Source: Gemmobacter fulvus (GTDB lineage: Bacteria; Pseudomonadota; Alphaproteobacteria; Rhodobacterales; Rhodobacteraceae). Taken from it: DNA of 64,000 bases. The position numbers and the translations under genes are program-made. Below are positions 26,870 to 37,936 of this stretch, piece after piece. Every line of letters begins with the position of its first letter. Positions within the stretch are counted from its first letter, which is position 1. The stretch lies in NCBI RefSeq assembly GCF_018798885.1, contig NZ_CP076366.1:2501-66500 (forward strand), given 5' to 3'. The notes beneath the pieces were generated by a model. That model was not told where the DNA came from, did no database searches, and saw nothing but the letters and a program-made list of their open reading frames with translations.

Positions 26870-27796
26870 ATGAAAGACGTTCTTGTTACCTGCCCGCCGA
26901 TGCTGGGCCAGATTGGCCTGTTCATGGACTATGCTGCCGAACGCGGGCTGAAGCTGCACCCCGCCAAGGTTACCCAGACTCTGAGCGAAGACGAGCTGAA
27001 GGCACTGCTGCCCGGCTATGATGGCTGGATCATCGGTGATGACCCGGCCACCCGCGCGGTGTTTGCCGCAGGCCAGACCGGTCGGCTGACCGCAGCGGTG
27101 AAATGGGGCATCGGCGTCGACAATGTCGATTTCGCGGCTTGCAAGGATCTGGGCATTCCGATCATCAATACCCCGATGATGTTCGGGGCCGAAGTGGCCG
27201 ATGTGGCCACCGCCTTTGTGATCGGCCTCGCGCGCGAGCTGTTCCTGATCGACCGCAGCGTGCGCGCGGGCGGCTGGGTCAAACCGGCGGGCATCAGCCT
27301 TGTGGGCCGTCGCTGCGGCGTGGTCGGGCTTGGCGATATCGGCCGCAACACCGTCACGCGCATGCAGGCGCTGGGGCTGAAGGTCGTGGCCTATGATCCG
27401 GGCGTGCAGGGCGATGCGGGCATTCCTGGTCTGGAACGCGCCGCCTGGCCCGAGGCGGTGGAAGATCTGGATGTTCTGGTGTTCACCTGCGCGCTGAACA
27501 AACACAATTTCCACATGCTGAACGCCGAGGTTCTGGCGCGCTGCAAACCCGGTATCCGCATCGTCAACGTGGCCCGCGGCCCGCTGATCGACGAGGCGGC
27601 GCTGATCGCCGCGCTGCAATCGGGCCATGTCCATTCCGCCGCCCTGGATGTGTTCGAGGTGGAACCGCTGCCGATGGACAGCCCGCTGCGCCAGATGGAA
27701 CGCTGCATCTTCGGCACCCATAACGGCTCCAACACCATCGACGGCGTGATCCGCGCCAGCCACACCGCCATTGACCGGCTTGCCGGTTTTTTCTGA
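26870..27796 (+). CDS. D-isomer-specific 2-hydroxyacid dehydrogenase
   Basis: 308-aa NAD-dependent dehydrogenase. The Rossmann motif GVVGLGDIGRNTVTRM and the catalytic Arg (NVARGPLIDEAAL), Glu (LDVFEVEPLP) and His (FGTHNGSN) are all present. It starts immediately after the stop of the cytidylyltransferase gene. With that neighbour it may prepare an acidic or glyceryl building block for the polymer; substrate is inferred, not shown. Confidence 0.9.
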   Translation: MKDVLVTCPPMLGQIGLFMDYAAERGLKLHPAKVTQTLSEDELKALLPGYDGWIIGDDPATRAVFAAGQTGRLTAAVKWGIGVDNVDFAACKDLGIPIINTPMMFGAEVADVATAFVIGLARELFLIDRSVRAGGWVKPAGISLVGRRCGVVGLGDIGRNTVTRMQALGLKVVAYDPGVQGDAGIPGLERAAWPEAVEDLDVLVFTCALNKHNFHMLNAEVLARCKPGIRIVNVARGPLIDEAALIAALQSGHVHSAALDVFEVEPLPMDSPLRQMERCIFGTHNGSNTIDGVIRASHTAIDRLAGFF

Positions 27797-27827
27797 TCGC
27801 AGACCAAGACCAACGGGATTTCTAAAG

Positions 27828-30800
27828 ATGACGCAAAAAGTCCTGCTCCTCACGGATAGCCGGGGCGTTCACAAGCCCGCGGGTTCCACGCATCAGCTGT
27901 ATGCAGAGCGCCTTGCAAAAACGCCCGGCATACAGCTCACCTCCCTGCGTTGTCCCTATAAATGGACAACCATCCCCGATCTCCTGCATGTGCTCGATAC
28001 TCTGGGCGCAGACAAGTTCGACCATGTCATCCTGCATGGCGGGATCGTCGATCATTCTCCCCGCGGCCAGTCCAGCATGATGGAAGGCCTTCTTGACCCG
28101 GTGGAAGTTACACCGGAGCAGGAGGTGCAGAGCCTGCTGGCCTCGCGTGATTTCAGCAAAAAGAAGATCGTCAACAAAAAGCGCCCCCTTCTGGAAGCCA
28201 TCTTTGGCAAAAAGGCCGTTGCCGAGCATTTTTCGACACCTTTTGCAGAGACATATGAAGGCGAAGCCACAATCAATCTCTATAGCAAAGAGATGTTGCA
28301 GAATGCTCTGCTGCCCAAGCTTCAGGCCATTCCGAACCTGATCTTCATCAGCTCCAACACGTTCGCCCGTGGCTGGGAAGGCGACTATCCCAAGCCGCGC
28401 CCCGAAAATATCTACATGATCGAAGACTATTCGCGCATCCTGTGCGAAGGCCTGCCCCGGACCATCAATCTGCACCAGTGGAATGAAACCCAAGTGCGGA
28501 AGTTCACCTGTGACAACCTGCATCTTACCAAAGAGGGCAGTGACTGGATCTATCTGCGCGTTCTGGAAGAGCTTGGCCTGCGCAAGCGGGACTATTTCGT
28601 GAATCGCCGATCCATCTGGCCGCCGAAAACACCAACCCCCTGGCCTTTGGCCGGGGTGGCAGATCCTGCGGCACTGAGCTCGATCAAGATGGAACAGCAA
28701 TCCCCGCTGTCTGCCAGGAACGTGGACGATCTGCGCAAGAAGATGGGGGTTGGCACCGGACCGCTTGCCAGCCTCGTCATCGGCTTCCGCTTCGGGGATG
28801 ACGGCGATGACAGCCGCCGCGAGAACATGCGGCATCTGGTCGGCTATCTGCAGAATACCTATCCTGATGCCTTCGACATCCTGTTGGTGGAACAGGACAA
28901 GACCCGCAAGTTCGATGCCGATGGCGTCTTTGCAGACTGCCGCTACGAATTCCTGTACAACCCGAATGCCTACAACCGCGGCTGGCTCTATAACGTTGCC
29001 GCAAAACACTTCACCATGGCCAAAGTCGTGGGCTTCCTTGATACGGATGTCATTCCGGGTGCAAATTTCCTGGATTGCATCCTCGATTGTCAAAATGATT
29101 TCGACATCATCTCTCCCAATCGTAGCCTGTTCTATGCCAGCGAGGCCCAGACCGAAGTATTCCGCAACACGGGCCGCTTCGACGCCTTTCCGGTGACCGA
29201 AGCCAGCATCAAGAACCCGACGACCCTTGCGGGCGGGATGCTGGTCGTGAACCGCGAAAGCTTCCTCTCCATCGGCGGCTTTGAGCAGTATGTCGGCTAT
29301 GGCTGCGAGGATCGCGCACTGGACGTGACGATGTTCGCCCTGCTGCCCCCCCACCGAGTGCGGATGGATTCACAAGCCTATTTCCACCAGTATCATCCGA
29401 TCGTGGAATCCGAACGTGCCTATTTCCGTGACATCTATAATCACATGGCCGAACATTACCGCTGCGAATATTCGCCCGGCCTGTCGGTGACGGATTATAT
29501 CCACAAGAACTGCTGCCATTCCGGGCCCGAAAAGGTGGCAGAGCTGCGCGACCTGCGCCTGCCGCATATCGGCGATCCCGATCTGTATCACGAGAATGCG
29601 CATGTCACGGTGAATGGCCTGCCGGGCCATCTGGCCACGCGCATCAAACTCGTGAAAGTGGAAAAGACCGAGCCGGTCTTCCCGCCAGAATGTGATGGCG
29701 TGAAACCCTATAATGACTCGGAAGAGCTGACCGGGAAATTTGCCAATGCCTGGGCCCCTGCGGTCAAGCGCGAGATCGCCGTCGACGACACGCGGCAATT
29801 GCAGTTTTTCTACAACCGTTACAAAGGTAAACGCTGCTTTATCATTGGCAACGGTCCGTCACTCAACGAACATGATCTTTCGCTGCTGAAGAACGAGTAC
29901 ACCTTTGCCGTGAACTCTTTCTACTACAAGACGCGGGAAACCGGCTTTGCACCCACATTCTTCGTGGTCGAGGACAGTTCGGTCATCAAGGAGAACCACG
30001 AAGAGATCGTCGCTTATGAGACGCCCTTCAAGTTTTTCCCGACGATCTATCAATCGCTGCATCCGAAACGGCCGGGAACCTATTTCTTCCCGCTCAATCG
30101 CGGTTTTTATGACAAGTTCAGCCCGAACTATGCCATTCCGCGGTTCTCCACGGATATCTCGAAGGTCGCTTATTGCGGGCAGTCCGTCACCTATGTGAAC
30201 CTTCAGCTCGCCTATTTCATGGGCTTCACCGAAGTTTACCTGATCGGGATGGACTTCAACTATATCATTCCGGCCTCCCATGCCCGCAAAGGCGATGTCC
30301 TGACCTCTGACACGGATGATCCGAACCACTTCCACAAGGATTATTTCGGCAAGGGCAAGACCTGGAAAGACCCGAAACTCGACCGTGTGCTGATGAACTA
30401 CAAAATGGCACGGCTCGTGTACGAATGTGCGGGACGCCAGATCTTCAACGCCACCAAGGGCGGGCATCTGAACGAATTCGAACGGGTGGATTATGATGGC
30501 CTCTTCGGGGGGGTAGACCGACGGTTCGCGCGTGAACCGCTGGATCTTACGCGCCCTGATGAGGCCTGGTCAAAGCTGCGCTATCCGCCGACACCGCCTG
30601 CGGCAAAACCTGCCCCTGCGCCGGCGGCCCCGCCCGCTGCCGTGTCGGCAGAGCTCGAACAGCTGCAGAAAAACTACAAGACCCTGCACGCCCATGCCCA
30701 GAAGCTTGAAGCCCGGCTCGCCGCACCGGCGGCGCCCAAACTGGCCGAGAGCGGCGATCCGCTGGAACGGCTGGCGGCCAGTCCGGCGGCAGAGGCGGGG

Positions 30801-31028
30801 GTGCTGTTGCTGCGCTCCTGCGCCTCGGCGCTGTTGCTTGATCCGGTTTCCGGGCTGAACCGGCTGGATACGGATCCGGCGCTGGCGGCGGCCGTGGCGC
30901 GGGCACTGGCGGCCCTGCCCGAAGGCGATGCCCTGCGCGGGCATTTCCAGCGGGTGCACGCCCATGCCGAGGCACAGCGCAAGGCCCGCCCCCGCACCAC
31001 CGAGACGACGGTCGGGGCCGCGCAATGA
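27828..31028 (+). CDS. Trifunctional fusion: SGNH-like, glycosyltransferase and DUF115 domains
   Basis: 1066 aa. (1) Residues 1-260 look SGNH/GDSL-like: [13 protein letters not shown] at the start, [24 protein letters not shown], and [12 protein letters not shown] near 229 in the place of the DxxH block. (2) Residues about 309-560 resemble GT2/GT7C transferases: [62 protein letters not shown]. (3) Residues about 669-895 are DUF115: [62 protein letters not shown] Pro/Ala linker (about 919-945) and short coil finish the protein. The fusion suggests assembly and esterase/transferase editing of one glycan. Start ATG 27828; the frame is open to 27771. Confidence 0.78.
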   Translation: MTQKVLLLTDSRGVHKPAGSTHQLYAERLAKTPGIQLTSLRCPYKWTTIPDLLHVLDTLGADKFDHVILHGGIVDHSPRGQSSMMEGLLDPVEVTPEQEVQSLLASRDFSKKKIVNKKRPLLEAIFGKKAVAEHFSTPFAETYEGEATINLYSKEMLQNALLPKLQAIPNLIFISSNTFARGWEGDYPKPRPENIYMIEDYSRILCEGLPRTINLHQWNETQVRKFTCDNLHLTKEGSDWIYLRVLEELGLRKRDYFVNRRSIWPPKTPTPWPLAGVADPAALSSIKMEQQSPLSARNVDDLRKKMGVGTGPLASLVIGFRFGDDGDDSRRENMRHLVGYLQNTYPDAFDILLVEQDKTRKFDADGVFADCRYEFLYNPNAYNRGWLYNVAAKHFTMAKVVGFLDTDVIPGANFLDCILDCQNDFDIISPNRSLFYASEAQTEVFRNTGRFDAFPVTEASIKNPTTLAGGMLVVNRESFLSIGGFEQYVGYGCEDRALDVTMFALLPPHRVRMDSQAYFHQYHPIVESERAYFRDIYNHMAEHYRCEYSPGLSVTDYIHKNCCHSGPEKVAELRDLRLPHIGDPDLYHENAHVTVNGLPGHLATRIKLVKVEKTEPVFPPECDGVKPYNDSEELTGKFANAWAPAVKREIAVDDTRQLQFFYNRYKGKRCFIIGNGPSLNEHDLSLLKNEYTFAVNSFYYKTRETGFAPTFFVVEDSSVIKENHEEIVAYETPFKFFPTIYQSLHPKRPGTYFFPLNRGFYDKFSPNYAIPRFSTDISKVAYCGQSVTYVNLQLAYFMGFTEVYLIGMDFNYIIPASHARKGDVLTSDTDDPNHFHKDYFGKGKTWKDPKLDRVLMNYKMARLVYECAGRQIFNATKGGHLNEFERVDYDGLFGGVDRRFAREPLDLTRPDEAWSKLRYPPTPPAAKPAPAPAAPPAAVSAELEQLQKNYKTLHAHAQKLEARLAAPAAPKLAESGDPLERLAASPAAEAGVLLLRSCASALLLDPVSGLNRLDTDPALAAAVARALAALPEGDALRGHFQRVHAHAEAQRKARPRTTETTVGAAQ

Positions 31029-31056
31029 GCGCAACGCAGGCCCGGGGTCGCGCCGC

Positions 31057-32151
31057 ATGACGCGGCGCGCCCTCATCACCGGCATCACCGGGCAGGATGG
31101 CTCTTATCTGGCGGAACTTCTGCTGGAAAAGGGCTATGAGGTGCATGGCATCAAACGCCGTGCCTCGTCGTTCAACACCCAGCGGGTGGATCATCTCTAT
31201 CAGGATCCGCATCTGGGCGATGGCCGCTTCCGGCTGCATTACGGCGATCTGACCGATGCCTCGGGCCTGACCCGGATTCTGGCGGAAACAGAGCCGCATG
31301 AAGTGTATAATCTGGGCGCGCAAAGCCATGTCGGGGTCAGCTTCGAGGCCCCCGATTACACCGCGCAGGTCGACGCGCTTGGCACTCTGCACCTGCTGGA
31401 GGCGATCCGCTTTCTGAAACGCGAGGGCGAGACGCGCTTTTACCAGGCCTCCACCTCGGAGCTTTATGGCCAGGTGGCCGAAGTGCCGCAGACGGAAACC
31501 ACCCCGTTTCACCCGCGCTCGCCCTATGGGGTGGCCAAGCTCTATGCGCATTGGATCACGGTGAATTACCGCGAGGCCTATGGGCTCTATGCCTGCAATG
31601 GCATCCTGTTCAATCATGAAAGCCCGCGCCGAGGCGAGACCTTCGTGACCCGCAAGATCACACGCGGTCTGGCCCGCATCGCCCAGGGGCTGGAGCCCTG
31701 CCTTTATATGGGCAATCTCGACAGTCTGCGCGACTGGGGCCATGCGAAAGATTATGTGCGCATGCAGTGGCTGATGCTGCAACAGGATGCGCCCGAAGAT
31801 TTTGTCATCGCCACCGGCGTGCAGCATTCCGTGCGCGACTTCGTGACCTGGGCTGCGACGGATCTGGGCGTCACCCTGCGCTTTGAGGGCAATGGCGTGG
31901 AGGAAGTCGCGGTGGCCGAGAGCGTGACTGGCGATCTCGCCCCCGGCATCCGGGCAAGCGATGTGGTGCTGCGCATCGATCCGCGCTATTTCCGCCCTGC
32001 CGAGGTGAACACCCTCCTGGGCAACCCCGCCAAGGCCCGCGCCAAACTCGGCTGGTCGCCACAGATCACCGCCCGCGAGATGTGCGCCGAAATGGTGGCG
32101 GCAGATCTGATGCTGGCGCGACAGGAACGGACGGCACGAGAGGCTCAATGA
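31057..32151 (+). CDS. gmd: GDP-mannose 4,6-dehydratase
   Basis: 364-aa SDR enzyme that converts GDP-D-mannose to GDP-4-keto-6-deoxymannose, the first step to GDP-L-fucose. NADP motif [19 protein letters not shown], then [33 protein letters not shown], the catalytic STSELYG and [10 protein letters not shown] (YxxxK), and [16 protein letters not shown]. The frame is open from 30928; ATG 31057 gives the canonical start. GDP-fucose synthase follows after one sulfotransferase-like gene. Confidence 0.96.
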   Translation: MTRRALITGITGQDGSYLAELLLEKGYEVHGIKRRASSFNTQRVDHLYQDPHLGDGRFRLHYGDLTDASGLTRILAETEPHEVYNLGAQSHVGVSFEAPDYTAQVDALGTLHLLEAIRFLKREGETRFYQASTSELYGQVAEVPQTETTPFHPRSPYGVAKLYAHWITVNYREAYGLYACNGILFNHESPRRGETFVTRKITRGLARIAQGLEPCLYMGNLDSLRDWGHAKDYVRMQWLMLQQDAPEDFVIATGVQHSVRDFVTWAATDLGVTLRFEGNGVEEVAVAESVTGDLAPGIRASDVVLRIDPRYFRPAEVNTLLGNPAKARAKLGWSPQITAREMCAEMVAADLMLARQERTAREAQ

Positions 32152-32272
32152 CCAGATCCGGGCACATGCGCCTCACCGCGACGACAGCACGACTTGCAGG
32201 TTCAGGGATGATCCTCCAAAATCCTCTGCCCATCCGACTGTCGAAACAGGTTGCCGATTCAGGGGCGCAGTG

Positions 32273-33031
32273 ATGTCTGCTGAAACTGTCTGCATCATCA
32301 ATTCCATCCCGAAATCCGGCACCTATTTCACCGGGGCTCTGCTGGACCAGGCCGGGCTGCGGTCCACCGGCTATCATCTGCGCAACCAGCATTATTGGGA
32401 TTGGACCCGCGCCGGATCGCTGGAAGAGATCATCCGTGACCCACAGGCGTTCCGCAGCAGCAGCACCCTTGCCGAAACGCATAGCCTGATCGGGGCGGGC
32501 TATACCTATGCCCATCTCGACCACACCGCCGAGGCAATCCAGCATCTGGCGGCTGTTCCGGCATTGCGGCACCTGTTCCTGATCCGGGATCTGCGCGCCT
32601 GCCTGCTGTCGTCGATGCGCTTTGCCGAACAGCGGCAGCAGGCGCAGTCTCCGGCCACGCCGCGCCCGCCTCTGAGCCCCGAGCGGTTCTGCGGCTTTCT
32701 GGAGACCGCGTGCAAACCCTTCATGGACGGGGCGGCACGGCAGATTGGCTGGAAAGACCATCCCGGGGTCGGGGTGTTCCGCTTTGAAGATCTGGTCGAA
32801 GCCCCTGATCCGGCGCTGCGGGCCGAAAGCTGCCGCCGACTGCTGGAGTTTTGCGGTATCGCCGTGGCGGATGCTCTGGGGATCGCAGATCGGGCCATCG
32901 CCACCCCCACCCGCACCTTTTCGGGCAGCCTCTCGGATTGGCGCAGCGTCTGGAATGCGGCCGCACAAGAACAATTTGTGGCCGCAGGTGGGCCCGCCCT
33001 GAATTCGGCGCTGGGATATGGACATGACTGA
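32273..33031 (+). CDS. P-loop sulfotransferase-like protein
   Basis: 252 aa. The 5'-phosphosulfate loop [14 protein letters not shown] is intact, and [20 protein letters not shown] matches the 3'-phosphate motif (RDxR..S). FRFEDLVE and a late [14 protein letters not shown] segment follow the sulfotransferase pattern. It probably transfers sulfate from PAPS to a hydroxyl of the polymer; no PAPS synthesis gene is in the window. Start ATG 32273 (a GTG precedes it directly). It sits between gmd and fcl and overlaps fcl by 14 bp, so sulfation and fucose supply are linked. Confidence 0.82.
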   Translation: MSAETVCIINSIPKSGTYFTGALLDQAGLRSTGYHLRNQHYWDWTRAGSLEEIIRDPQAFRSSSTLAETHSLIGAGYTYAHLDHTAEAIQHLAAVPALRHLFLIRDLRACLLSSMRFAEQRQQAQSPATPRPPLSPERFCGFLETACKPFMDGAARQIGWKDHPGVGVFRFEDLVEAPDPALRAESCRRLLEFCGIAVADALGIADRAIATPTRTFSGSLSDWRSVWNAAAQEQFVAAGGPALNSALGYGHD

Positions 33032-34007
33032 CGCGCCGCAGACCATCTTTCTCGCCGGGCATCGTGGCATGGTCGGCAGCGCCCTCTTGCGCAAGCTGGA
33101 GGCCCGGCAGGCGGCGGGGGCGGCGATCCATATCGTGACGCGGACCCGGGCCGAGCTGGATCTGACCGATGCGGCGGCGCTGCGCGCCGTTCTGGCGCAA
33201 ACCCGCCCGGATGTGGTGATCCTGGCCGCCGCAAAGGTGGGCGGCATCCATGCCAATGCCACCTGCCCGGCCGAGTTCATCCACGACAACCTGATGATTG
33301 CCTGCAACGTGATCCATCAGGCCCATCTGGCGGGGGTGCAGCGGCTACTCAATCTCGGCTCCTCCTGCATCTATCCGCGCGCGGCGGCGCAGCCGATGGC
33401 CGAGACGGCCCTGATGACCGGCCCGCTGGAGCCGACCAACGAACCCTATGCCGTGGCCAAGATCGCGGGCATCAAGCTGTGCGAAAGCTACAACCGGCAA
33501 TATGGCCGCGATTACCGCTCGGTCATGCCGACGAATCTCTATGGCCCGGGCGACAATTTCCACCCCGAAACCAGCCATGTGCTGCCCGCACTGCTGCGCC
33601 GCTTCCACGAGGCGGTGCAGAGCGGTGCCGCCGAGGTCACCATCTGGGGCAGCGGGCAACCAATGCGGGAATTCCTGCATGTCGATGACATGGCCGAGGC
33701 CAGCCTGTTCGTGCTGGATCTGCCACAGGCCGCCTATGCCCGCGAAACCGAACCGATGCGCAGCCATCTCAATGTCGGCACCGGCACCGATCTGGCGATT
33801 GCCGATCTGGCGCGGATGATCGCCGCCATCACCGGCTTCACCGGCCAGATCCGCTTTGACACCTCCCGCCCCGATGGCACTGCGCGCAAGCTGCTGGATG
33901 TGTCGCGGCTGGCCCGGCTGGGCTGGCAGGCACAGATTCCGTTGCAGCAAGGGCTGGCCGCGACTTATGACTGGTTCCTGACCCATCAGGACACTGCCCG
34001 GCGCTGA
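33018..34007 (+). CDS. fcl: GDP-L-fucose synthase
   Basis: 329-aa epimerase/reductase that makes GDP-L-fucose from the Gmd product. NADP motif [18 protein letters not shown]; family motifs [22 protein letters not shown], and catalytic [16 protein letters not shown] (YxxxK), then [11 protein letters not shown] and [12 protein letters not shown]. Alternative start at 33024. Together with gmd, manC and manB it completes a GDP-fucose pathway. Confidence 0.95.
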   Translation: MDMTDAPQTIFLAGHRGMVGSALLRKLEARQAAGAAIHIVTRTRAELDLTDAAALRAVLAQTRPDVVILAAAKVGGIHANATCPAEFIHDNLMIACNVIHQAHLAGVQRLLNLGSSCIYPRAAAQPMAETALMTGPLEPTNEPYAVAKIAGIKLCESYNRQYGRDYRSVMPTNLYGPGDNFHPETSHVLPALLRRFHEAVQSGAAEVTIWGSGQPMREFLHVDDMAEASLFVLDLPQAAYARETEPMRSHLNVGTGTDLAIADLARMIAAITGFTGQIRFDTSRPDGTARKLLDVSRLARLGWQAQIPLQQGLAATYDWFLTHQDTARR

Positions 34008-34031
34008 GGCCAGGCATGCGGAGGCACCAGC

Positions 34032-35477
34032 ATGACCCAGATGATCCATCCCGTTCTGCTCTGTGGTGGCTCCGGCACCCGGCTCTGGCCGCTGTCGCGC
34101 AAAAGCTACCCCAAGCAATTCGCGCAGCTGACCGGCGATGAAAGCCTGTTTCAGGCCTCGGCCCGGCGGCTGTCCGGCGCGGATTTTGCGGCACCCCTGG
34201 TGGTGACGGGCAGCGATTTCCGCTTCATCGTGCTGGAACAGCTGGCCGCCGTCGAAATTGCCCCCAGCGCCGTGCTGATCGAACCGCAGGCGCGCAATAC
34301 CGCACCCGCCATTCTGGCCGCCGCTTTGGCGCTGGAGGCACAGGCCCCCGGCGCGCTGATGCTGGTAGCCCCCTCCGACCATGTGGTGCCCGATGCGCCG
34401 CGCTTCCGCGCCGCCGTGCAGGCCGCCGCCGCCGCCGCCCGTGCCGGGCAGATCGTCACCTTCGGCATCCGCCCGGACCGCGCCGAAACCGGCTATGGCT
34501 GGCTGGAGCTGAGCCGGCCCAGCCCCGATTTCGCGCCGGAGCCGCAGCCGCTGCGCCGCTTTGTCGAAAAACCCGATGCTGCCACGGCACAGGCGATGCT
34601 GGCGGATGGGCTGCATCTGTGGAATGCGGGCATCTTCCTGTTCACCACCACCACGCTGATCGCGGCCTTTGCCGCCCATGACCCCGCCATGCTGGAGCTG
34701 GTGCAGGCCGCCACCGCTGCCGCCCAGCCGGATCTGGCCTTCACCCGGCTGGCCCCAGAACCCTGGGCCCGGCTGGCCGATATTTCCATCGATTACGCCG
34801 TGATGGAAAAGGCGGCCAATCTGACCGTGCTGCCCTATGATGGGCAATGGTCCGATCTGGGTGGCTGGGAGGCGGTCTGGCGCGAGGCGGGGCCGGATGC
34901 GACGGGCGTGGTGACCCATGGCCCCGCGACAGCGATCGACTGTGAAAACAGCCTGTTGCGCGCCGAGGCCGACACGGTGCAACTGGTGGGCATCGGGCTG
35001 AAAAACATTGTGGCCATTGCCATGCCCGATGCTGTGCTGATCGCCGACAAGGACCGGGCGCAGGATGTGAAACTGGCCGTGGCCAGCCTGAAGGCGCAAG
35101 GCGCGTTGCAGGCCGAAAGCTTTCCCCGCGATTACCGGCCCTGGGGCTGGTTTGAAAGCCTCGCCATAGGCTCGCGCTTTCAGGTGAAACGCATCGTGGT
35201 GCATCCGGGCGCGGCGCTCAGCCTGCAAAGTCATCATCACCGCGCCGAACATTGGGTCGTGGTCGAGGGCACCGCCCGGGTGACGATCGATCAGGAGGTC
35301 CGGCTGGTGACAGAAAACCAGTCGGTCTATATCCCGCTCGGCGCAGTGCACCGCATGGAAAATCCGGGCAAACTGCCGATGGTGCTGATCGAGGTGCAGA
35401 CCGGCAGTTACCTCGGCGAGGATGACATCATCCGCTATGAGGATGTCTATGCGCGCGGTCAGGGGGCCAAGGGGTGA
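34032..35477 (+). CDS. manC: Mannose-1-phosphate guanylyltransferase / mannose-6-phosphate isomerase
   Basis: 481-aa bifunctional enzyme. The N-terminal nucleotidyltransferase has LLCGGSGTRLWPLSRKSYPK, LVAPSDHVVPD and RFVEKPDAATAQ; the C-terminal cupin has RPWGWFESLAIG, LSLQSHHHRAEHWVVVEG and YIPLGAVHRMENPG. It supplies GDP-mannose to Gmd. Length matches the CpsB/ManC family. Confidence 0.95.
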   Translation: MTQMIHPVLLCGGSGTRLWPLSRKSYPKQFAQLTGDESLFQASARRLSGADFAAPLVVTGSDFRFIVLEQLAAVEIAPSAVLIEPQARNTAPAILAAALALEAQAPGALMLVAPSDHVVPDAPRFRAAVQAAAAAARAGQIVTFGIRPDRAETGYGWLELSRPSPDFAPEPQPLRRFVEKPDAATAQAMLADGLHLWNAGIFLFTTTTLIAAFAAHDPAMLELVQAATAAAQPDLAFTRLAPEPWARLADISIDYAVMEKAANLTVLPYDGQWSDLGGWEAVWREAGPDATGVVTHGPATAIDCENSLLRAEADTVQLVGIGLKNIVAIAMPDAVLIADKDRAQDVKLAVASLKAQGALQAESFPRDYRPWGWFESLAIGSRFQVKRIVVHPGAALSLQSHHHRAEHWVVVEGTARVTIDQEVRLVTENQSVYIPLGAVHRMENPGKLPMVLIEVQTGSYLGEDDIIRYEDVYARGQGAKG

Positions 35478-35511
35478 CGGACCGGCCCTGCAGATCCCCC
35501 GGATTTCCCTT

Positions 35512-35527
35512 GTTTCGCGTGCGAAAC
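35512..35527. other. parS-like palindrome, copy 1
   Basis: GTTTCGCGTGCGAAAC, a 7-bp inverted repeat around GT, extended to 18 bp by flanking T/A. It lies in the gap after manC. One of five copies of GTTTCGCRYGCGAAAC clustered around parAB. Confidence 0.6.
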
Positions 35528-35660
35528 AGCGGTGAAACTTTGGGCAGAACACAGGTCGCCCCGGTTGTAGTCACAGGCGGAACAGGCGAAAAGCACGATA
35601 CGGGGCACCCGGCGGTCCATGCGGCACCACCGGATGACTTTCGACAAGCAGAGGCACAGA

Positions 35661-37298
35661 ATGAGCGATAGCAGCAAACCTTCTTCCGATGTGGACGCCG
35701 TGCCGACGGTCGCGCTGTTCTGCGCGCCCGGCACGCCGCCGGAAACTGCGGCCCCCCTTGCCGCAGCGGCAGAGGGGCGGCTGGCCATTCTGGCCTATGA
35801 TCCGGCGGTGATTGCCGCCGCACTGGCCCGGGGGCAGCGCGCGGTGCTGCTGTGGCAAAGTGCGCGCGAGGCGCTGGCACAGGCCTTGCAGGCCGGGCAG
35901 GCCCCGGCAGCGGCGCTGGCGGATTGGGAGACCATGGCCTCGGATCTGCTCGCGCTGTATCGCCGCAACCGGCGCGGGCTGCTGCTGGTCTGTGCCGACC
36001 TGCTGACCGAGGGTAGCCCCGCCGATCTGGACGGGCTGCGCACGCAGCTGGGGCTGACCGCCGCCCTGCCCGCAGCGCCCGCCCCCGGCCCCGATCCGCT
36101 GCCCCGGCTGCTGGCCGATCTGGCCGTGCCCCGGCTGGGCGGCCGACTGCGCCAGGTGCTGACCGAACTTCAGGCCTCCAGCCTGGCACCGCTGCCCGCC
36201 GATCTTGCCCCCGAGGCGCTGGACCGCGCCGCGCAGACCCTGCAGGATCAGGACGAGATTCTGGCGCTGCATCAGGCGCAGTTGCAGCACCTAGACGGCA
36301 ATGTGCAAAGCCTGCTGGCCGAGGTCGTGCATAAGCAGGGCTTCACCGCCGAAACCGCCCGGCTGACCACCGAATTTGCCGCCATCGGCGCGCAGCTGGC
36401 AGCCGAGACGCAGCGCAGCCTGCACCTGACTGCCGAACGTGATGCGGCCCGTGCCGAGCTGGCCAAGGCCCAGACGGCCACCCAAGCCGAAAAGACCCGC
36501 GCCGCCGCCCTGACTGCCGAACGCGATACGGCCCGCGCCGAGCTGACCAAGGCGCAGGCGGCCACGCAGGCCGAAAAAGCCCGCGCAACCAGCCTGACCG
36601 CCGAACGCGATGCCGCCCGCGCCGAACTGACCAAGGTGCAGGCGGCCACGCAGGCTGCGGCACAGGCCGCCGCCAAGGCCGAAAAGGCCCGCACCAGCGA
36701 GGCGGTAAAGGCCCAGACCGCGACGCAGACCGAGATCGCGCAGCAGCGGCAGCGGCTGGCCGCACAGGATAGCGAGCTGCCCCTGCTGCGCGCCCAGATC
36801 GAACAGCTTCAGGCCGAGGCCGACCGCCATCTGACCACCACAGCCCCGGATACCGCCGACCTGCGCAGCCTGGCGCAAGAGGGCGACCGGCTGCGCGAGG
36901 CGCTGATGCAGTCGGAAAAGGCCGTGTCGCGCGCTCTGGCCGAGGCCCGGGCCGAAGCCGAACGCCGCGCCCGTCTGGAAGCGGATCTGGCGCGCAGCAC
37001 TGCGAGCCTGCAGGCGCTGCACCGGCAGGATCAGGATCTGATCGCCGCGCAGGACACCATCCGCCAGCTGACCGGCGACAGCGCTGGCCTGCTGGAGGCG
37101 CTGGCCAGCGGAACCGCCGCACTGGCCCAACTGCAGGCGCGCGAAGCCGCATTGGTGCAGGATCTGGCGGCCAGCTCGGCCCAACTGGCCATGCTGACCG
37201 AAGAGCGCGACCGGATGCTCGCCTCGCGCTCCTGGCGGGTGACGCGGCCCCTGCGCAGCGCCCATCGTGCGATCCGCCCCAAACCGCCTGAAGCCTGA
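35661..37298 (+). CDS. Coiled-coil polysaccharide-locus protein with C-terminal SRSW motif
   Basis: 545 aa. An N-terminal alpha/beta-like domain (about 1-170; VALFCAPGTPPETAAPL, AILAYDPAVIAAALA, GLLLVCADLLTEG) resembles degenerate sulfotransferase-type proteins without a P-loop. A long coiled coil follows (about 200-520) with three 28-residue repeats starting LTAERDAARAEL. It ends in ASRSWRVTRPLRSAHRAIR, a signature common at the ends of glycan-biosynthesis glycosyltransferases and methyltransferases. Start ATG 35661; the frame is open to 35619. Probably a scaffold or chain-length factor; no enzyme activity can be assigned. Confidence 0.65.
   Translation: MSDSSKPSSDVDAVPTVALFCAPGTPPETAAPLAAAAEGRLAILAYDPAVIAAALARGQRAVLLWQSAREALAQALQAGQAPAAALADWETMASDLLALYRRNRRGLLLVCADLLTEGSPADLDGLRTQLGLTAALPAAPAPGPDPLPRLLADLAVPRLGGRLRQVLTELQASSLAPLPADLAPEALDRAAQTLQDQDEILALHQAQLQHLDGNVQSLLAEVVHKQGFTAETARLTTEFAAIGAQLAAETQRSLHLTAERDAARAELAKAQTATQAEKTRAAALTAERDTARAELTKAQAATQAEKARATSLTAERDAARAELTKVQAATQAAAQAAAKAEKARTSEAVKAQTATQTEIAQQRQRLAAQDSELPLLRAQIEQLQAEADRHLTTTAPDTADLRSLAQEGDRLREALMQSEKAVSRALAEARAEAERRARLEADLARSTASLQALHRQDQDLIAAQDTIRQLTGDSAGLLEALASGTAALAQLQAREAALVQDLAASSAQLAMLTEERDRMLASRSWRVTRPLRSAHRAIRPKPPEA
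36426..36677 (+). repeat. 84-bp in-frame tandem repeats
   Basis: Three copies start at 36426, 36510 and 36594, exactly 84 bp apart, each encoding LTAERDxARAEL plus a Gln/Lys-rich remainder. They form coiled coil. Confidence 0.85.
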
Positions 37299-37314
37299 CG
37301 GCCCCTGCCGTCAG
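37295..37314 (+). terminator. Perfect hairpin overlapping the stop of the coiled-coil gene
   Basis: CTGACGGC / GCCGTCAG with loop CCCT; the TGA stop lies in the left arm. No T-run. Possible terminator before the next gene at 37403. Confidence 0.5.
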
Positions 37315-37402
37315 ATATGCCATCAGATCCTGTGCCATGTCCGCATCAGGCCCCCCGTAACCGACAGACATCTCCCGGCCATACAGCAGGGAAAGGACCG
37401 CA

Positions 37403-37936
37403 ATGACCCATAATCTCGACCTGGGCCCCGATGCCGGGGCCAATCACCTTCTGGCCCTGCTGCGCGGGCTGAGCTTTTCCGGACCTGTCGCCTCGGACAG
37501 CCCACTGCTGCCCGGCCTGTTCTTCTCGCTCGATCCCGAGAGCAGCACCCAGCTGCGCTGCCACAGCACCCCCGGCATGATGGTGGAGGCCGAATTCACC
37601 GTGGCCCGCCCCGGCCGCTGGATGGCGCTGCATATCAATCTGAGCGAGGCCGACCTGCGCGGGCGGCAGGTGCTGGGCGTGGTGTGCAAATCGCACAGCC
37701 CCGCTGCCACCACCTTCCGGCTCTGCCTGCGCTCGGGGCGCGAGGGCGGCTTCACCGATACCTTCTTCCGCAAGACCGTGGTCGCCTATGCCGAAACCAG
37801 CACCCATCTGGATGCGCTGATGCTGGATGCCGAACCGGGCCTGCCCCCCGAGGCACCCTGGCGCGAACTGGTGCTGTTCTTCCGCCCGGAAACCAGCAAG
37901 ATCACCCTGCAGGATCTGCGGATCTTCATCGTATGA
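37403..37936 (+). CDS. Hypothetical protein of the polysaccharide locus
   Basis: 177 aa, not recognised. It is rich in predicted beta strands (MMVEAEFTVARPGRWMALHI, VLGVVCKSHSPAATTFRLCL, WRELVLFFRPETSKITLQDL), suggesting a jelly-roll or carbohydrate-binding fold. No signal peptide. Its stop overlaps the start of the following glycosyltransferase (ATGA), so it is translated with it and may bind or position the acceptor. Confidence 0.7.
   Translation: MTHNLDLGPDAGANHLLALLRGLSFSGPVASDSPLLPGLFFSLDPESSTQLRCHSTPGMMVEAEFTVARPGRWMALHINLSEADLRGRQVLGVVCKSHSPAATTFRLCLRSGREGGFTDTFFRKTVVAYAETSTHLDALMLDAEPGLPPEAPWRELVLFFRPETSKITLQDLRIFIV

Noticed and set aside
32082-32273. Small plus-strand open frame between gmd and the sulfotransferase-like gene
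   Set aside because: It overlaps the end of gmd, has no ribosome-binding site or recognisable features, and is more likely spacer sequence.
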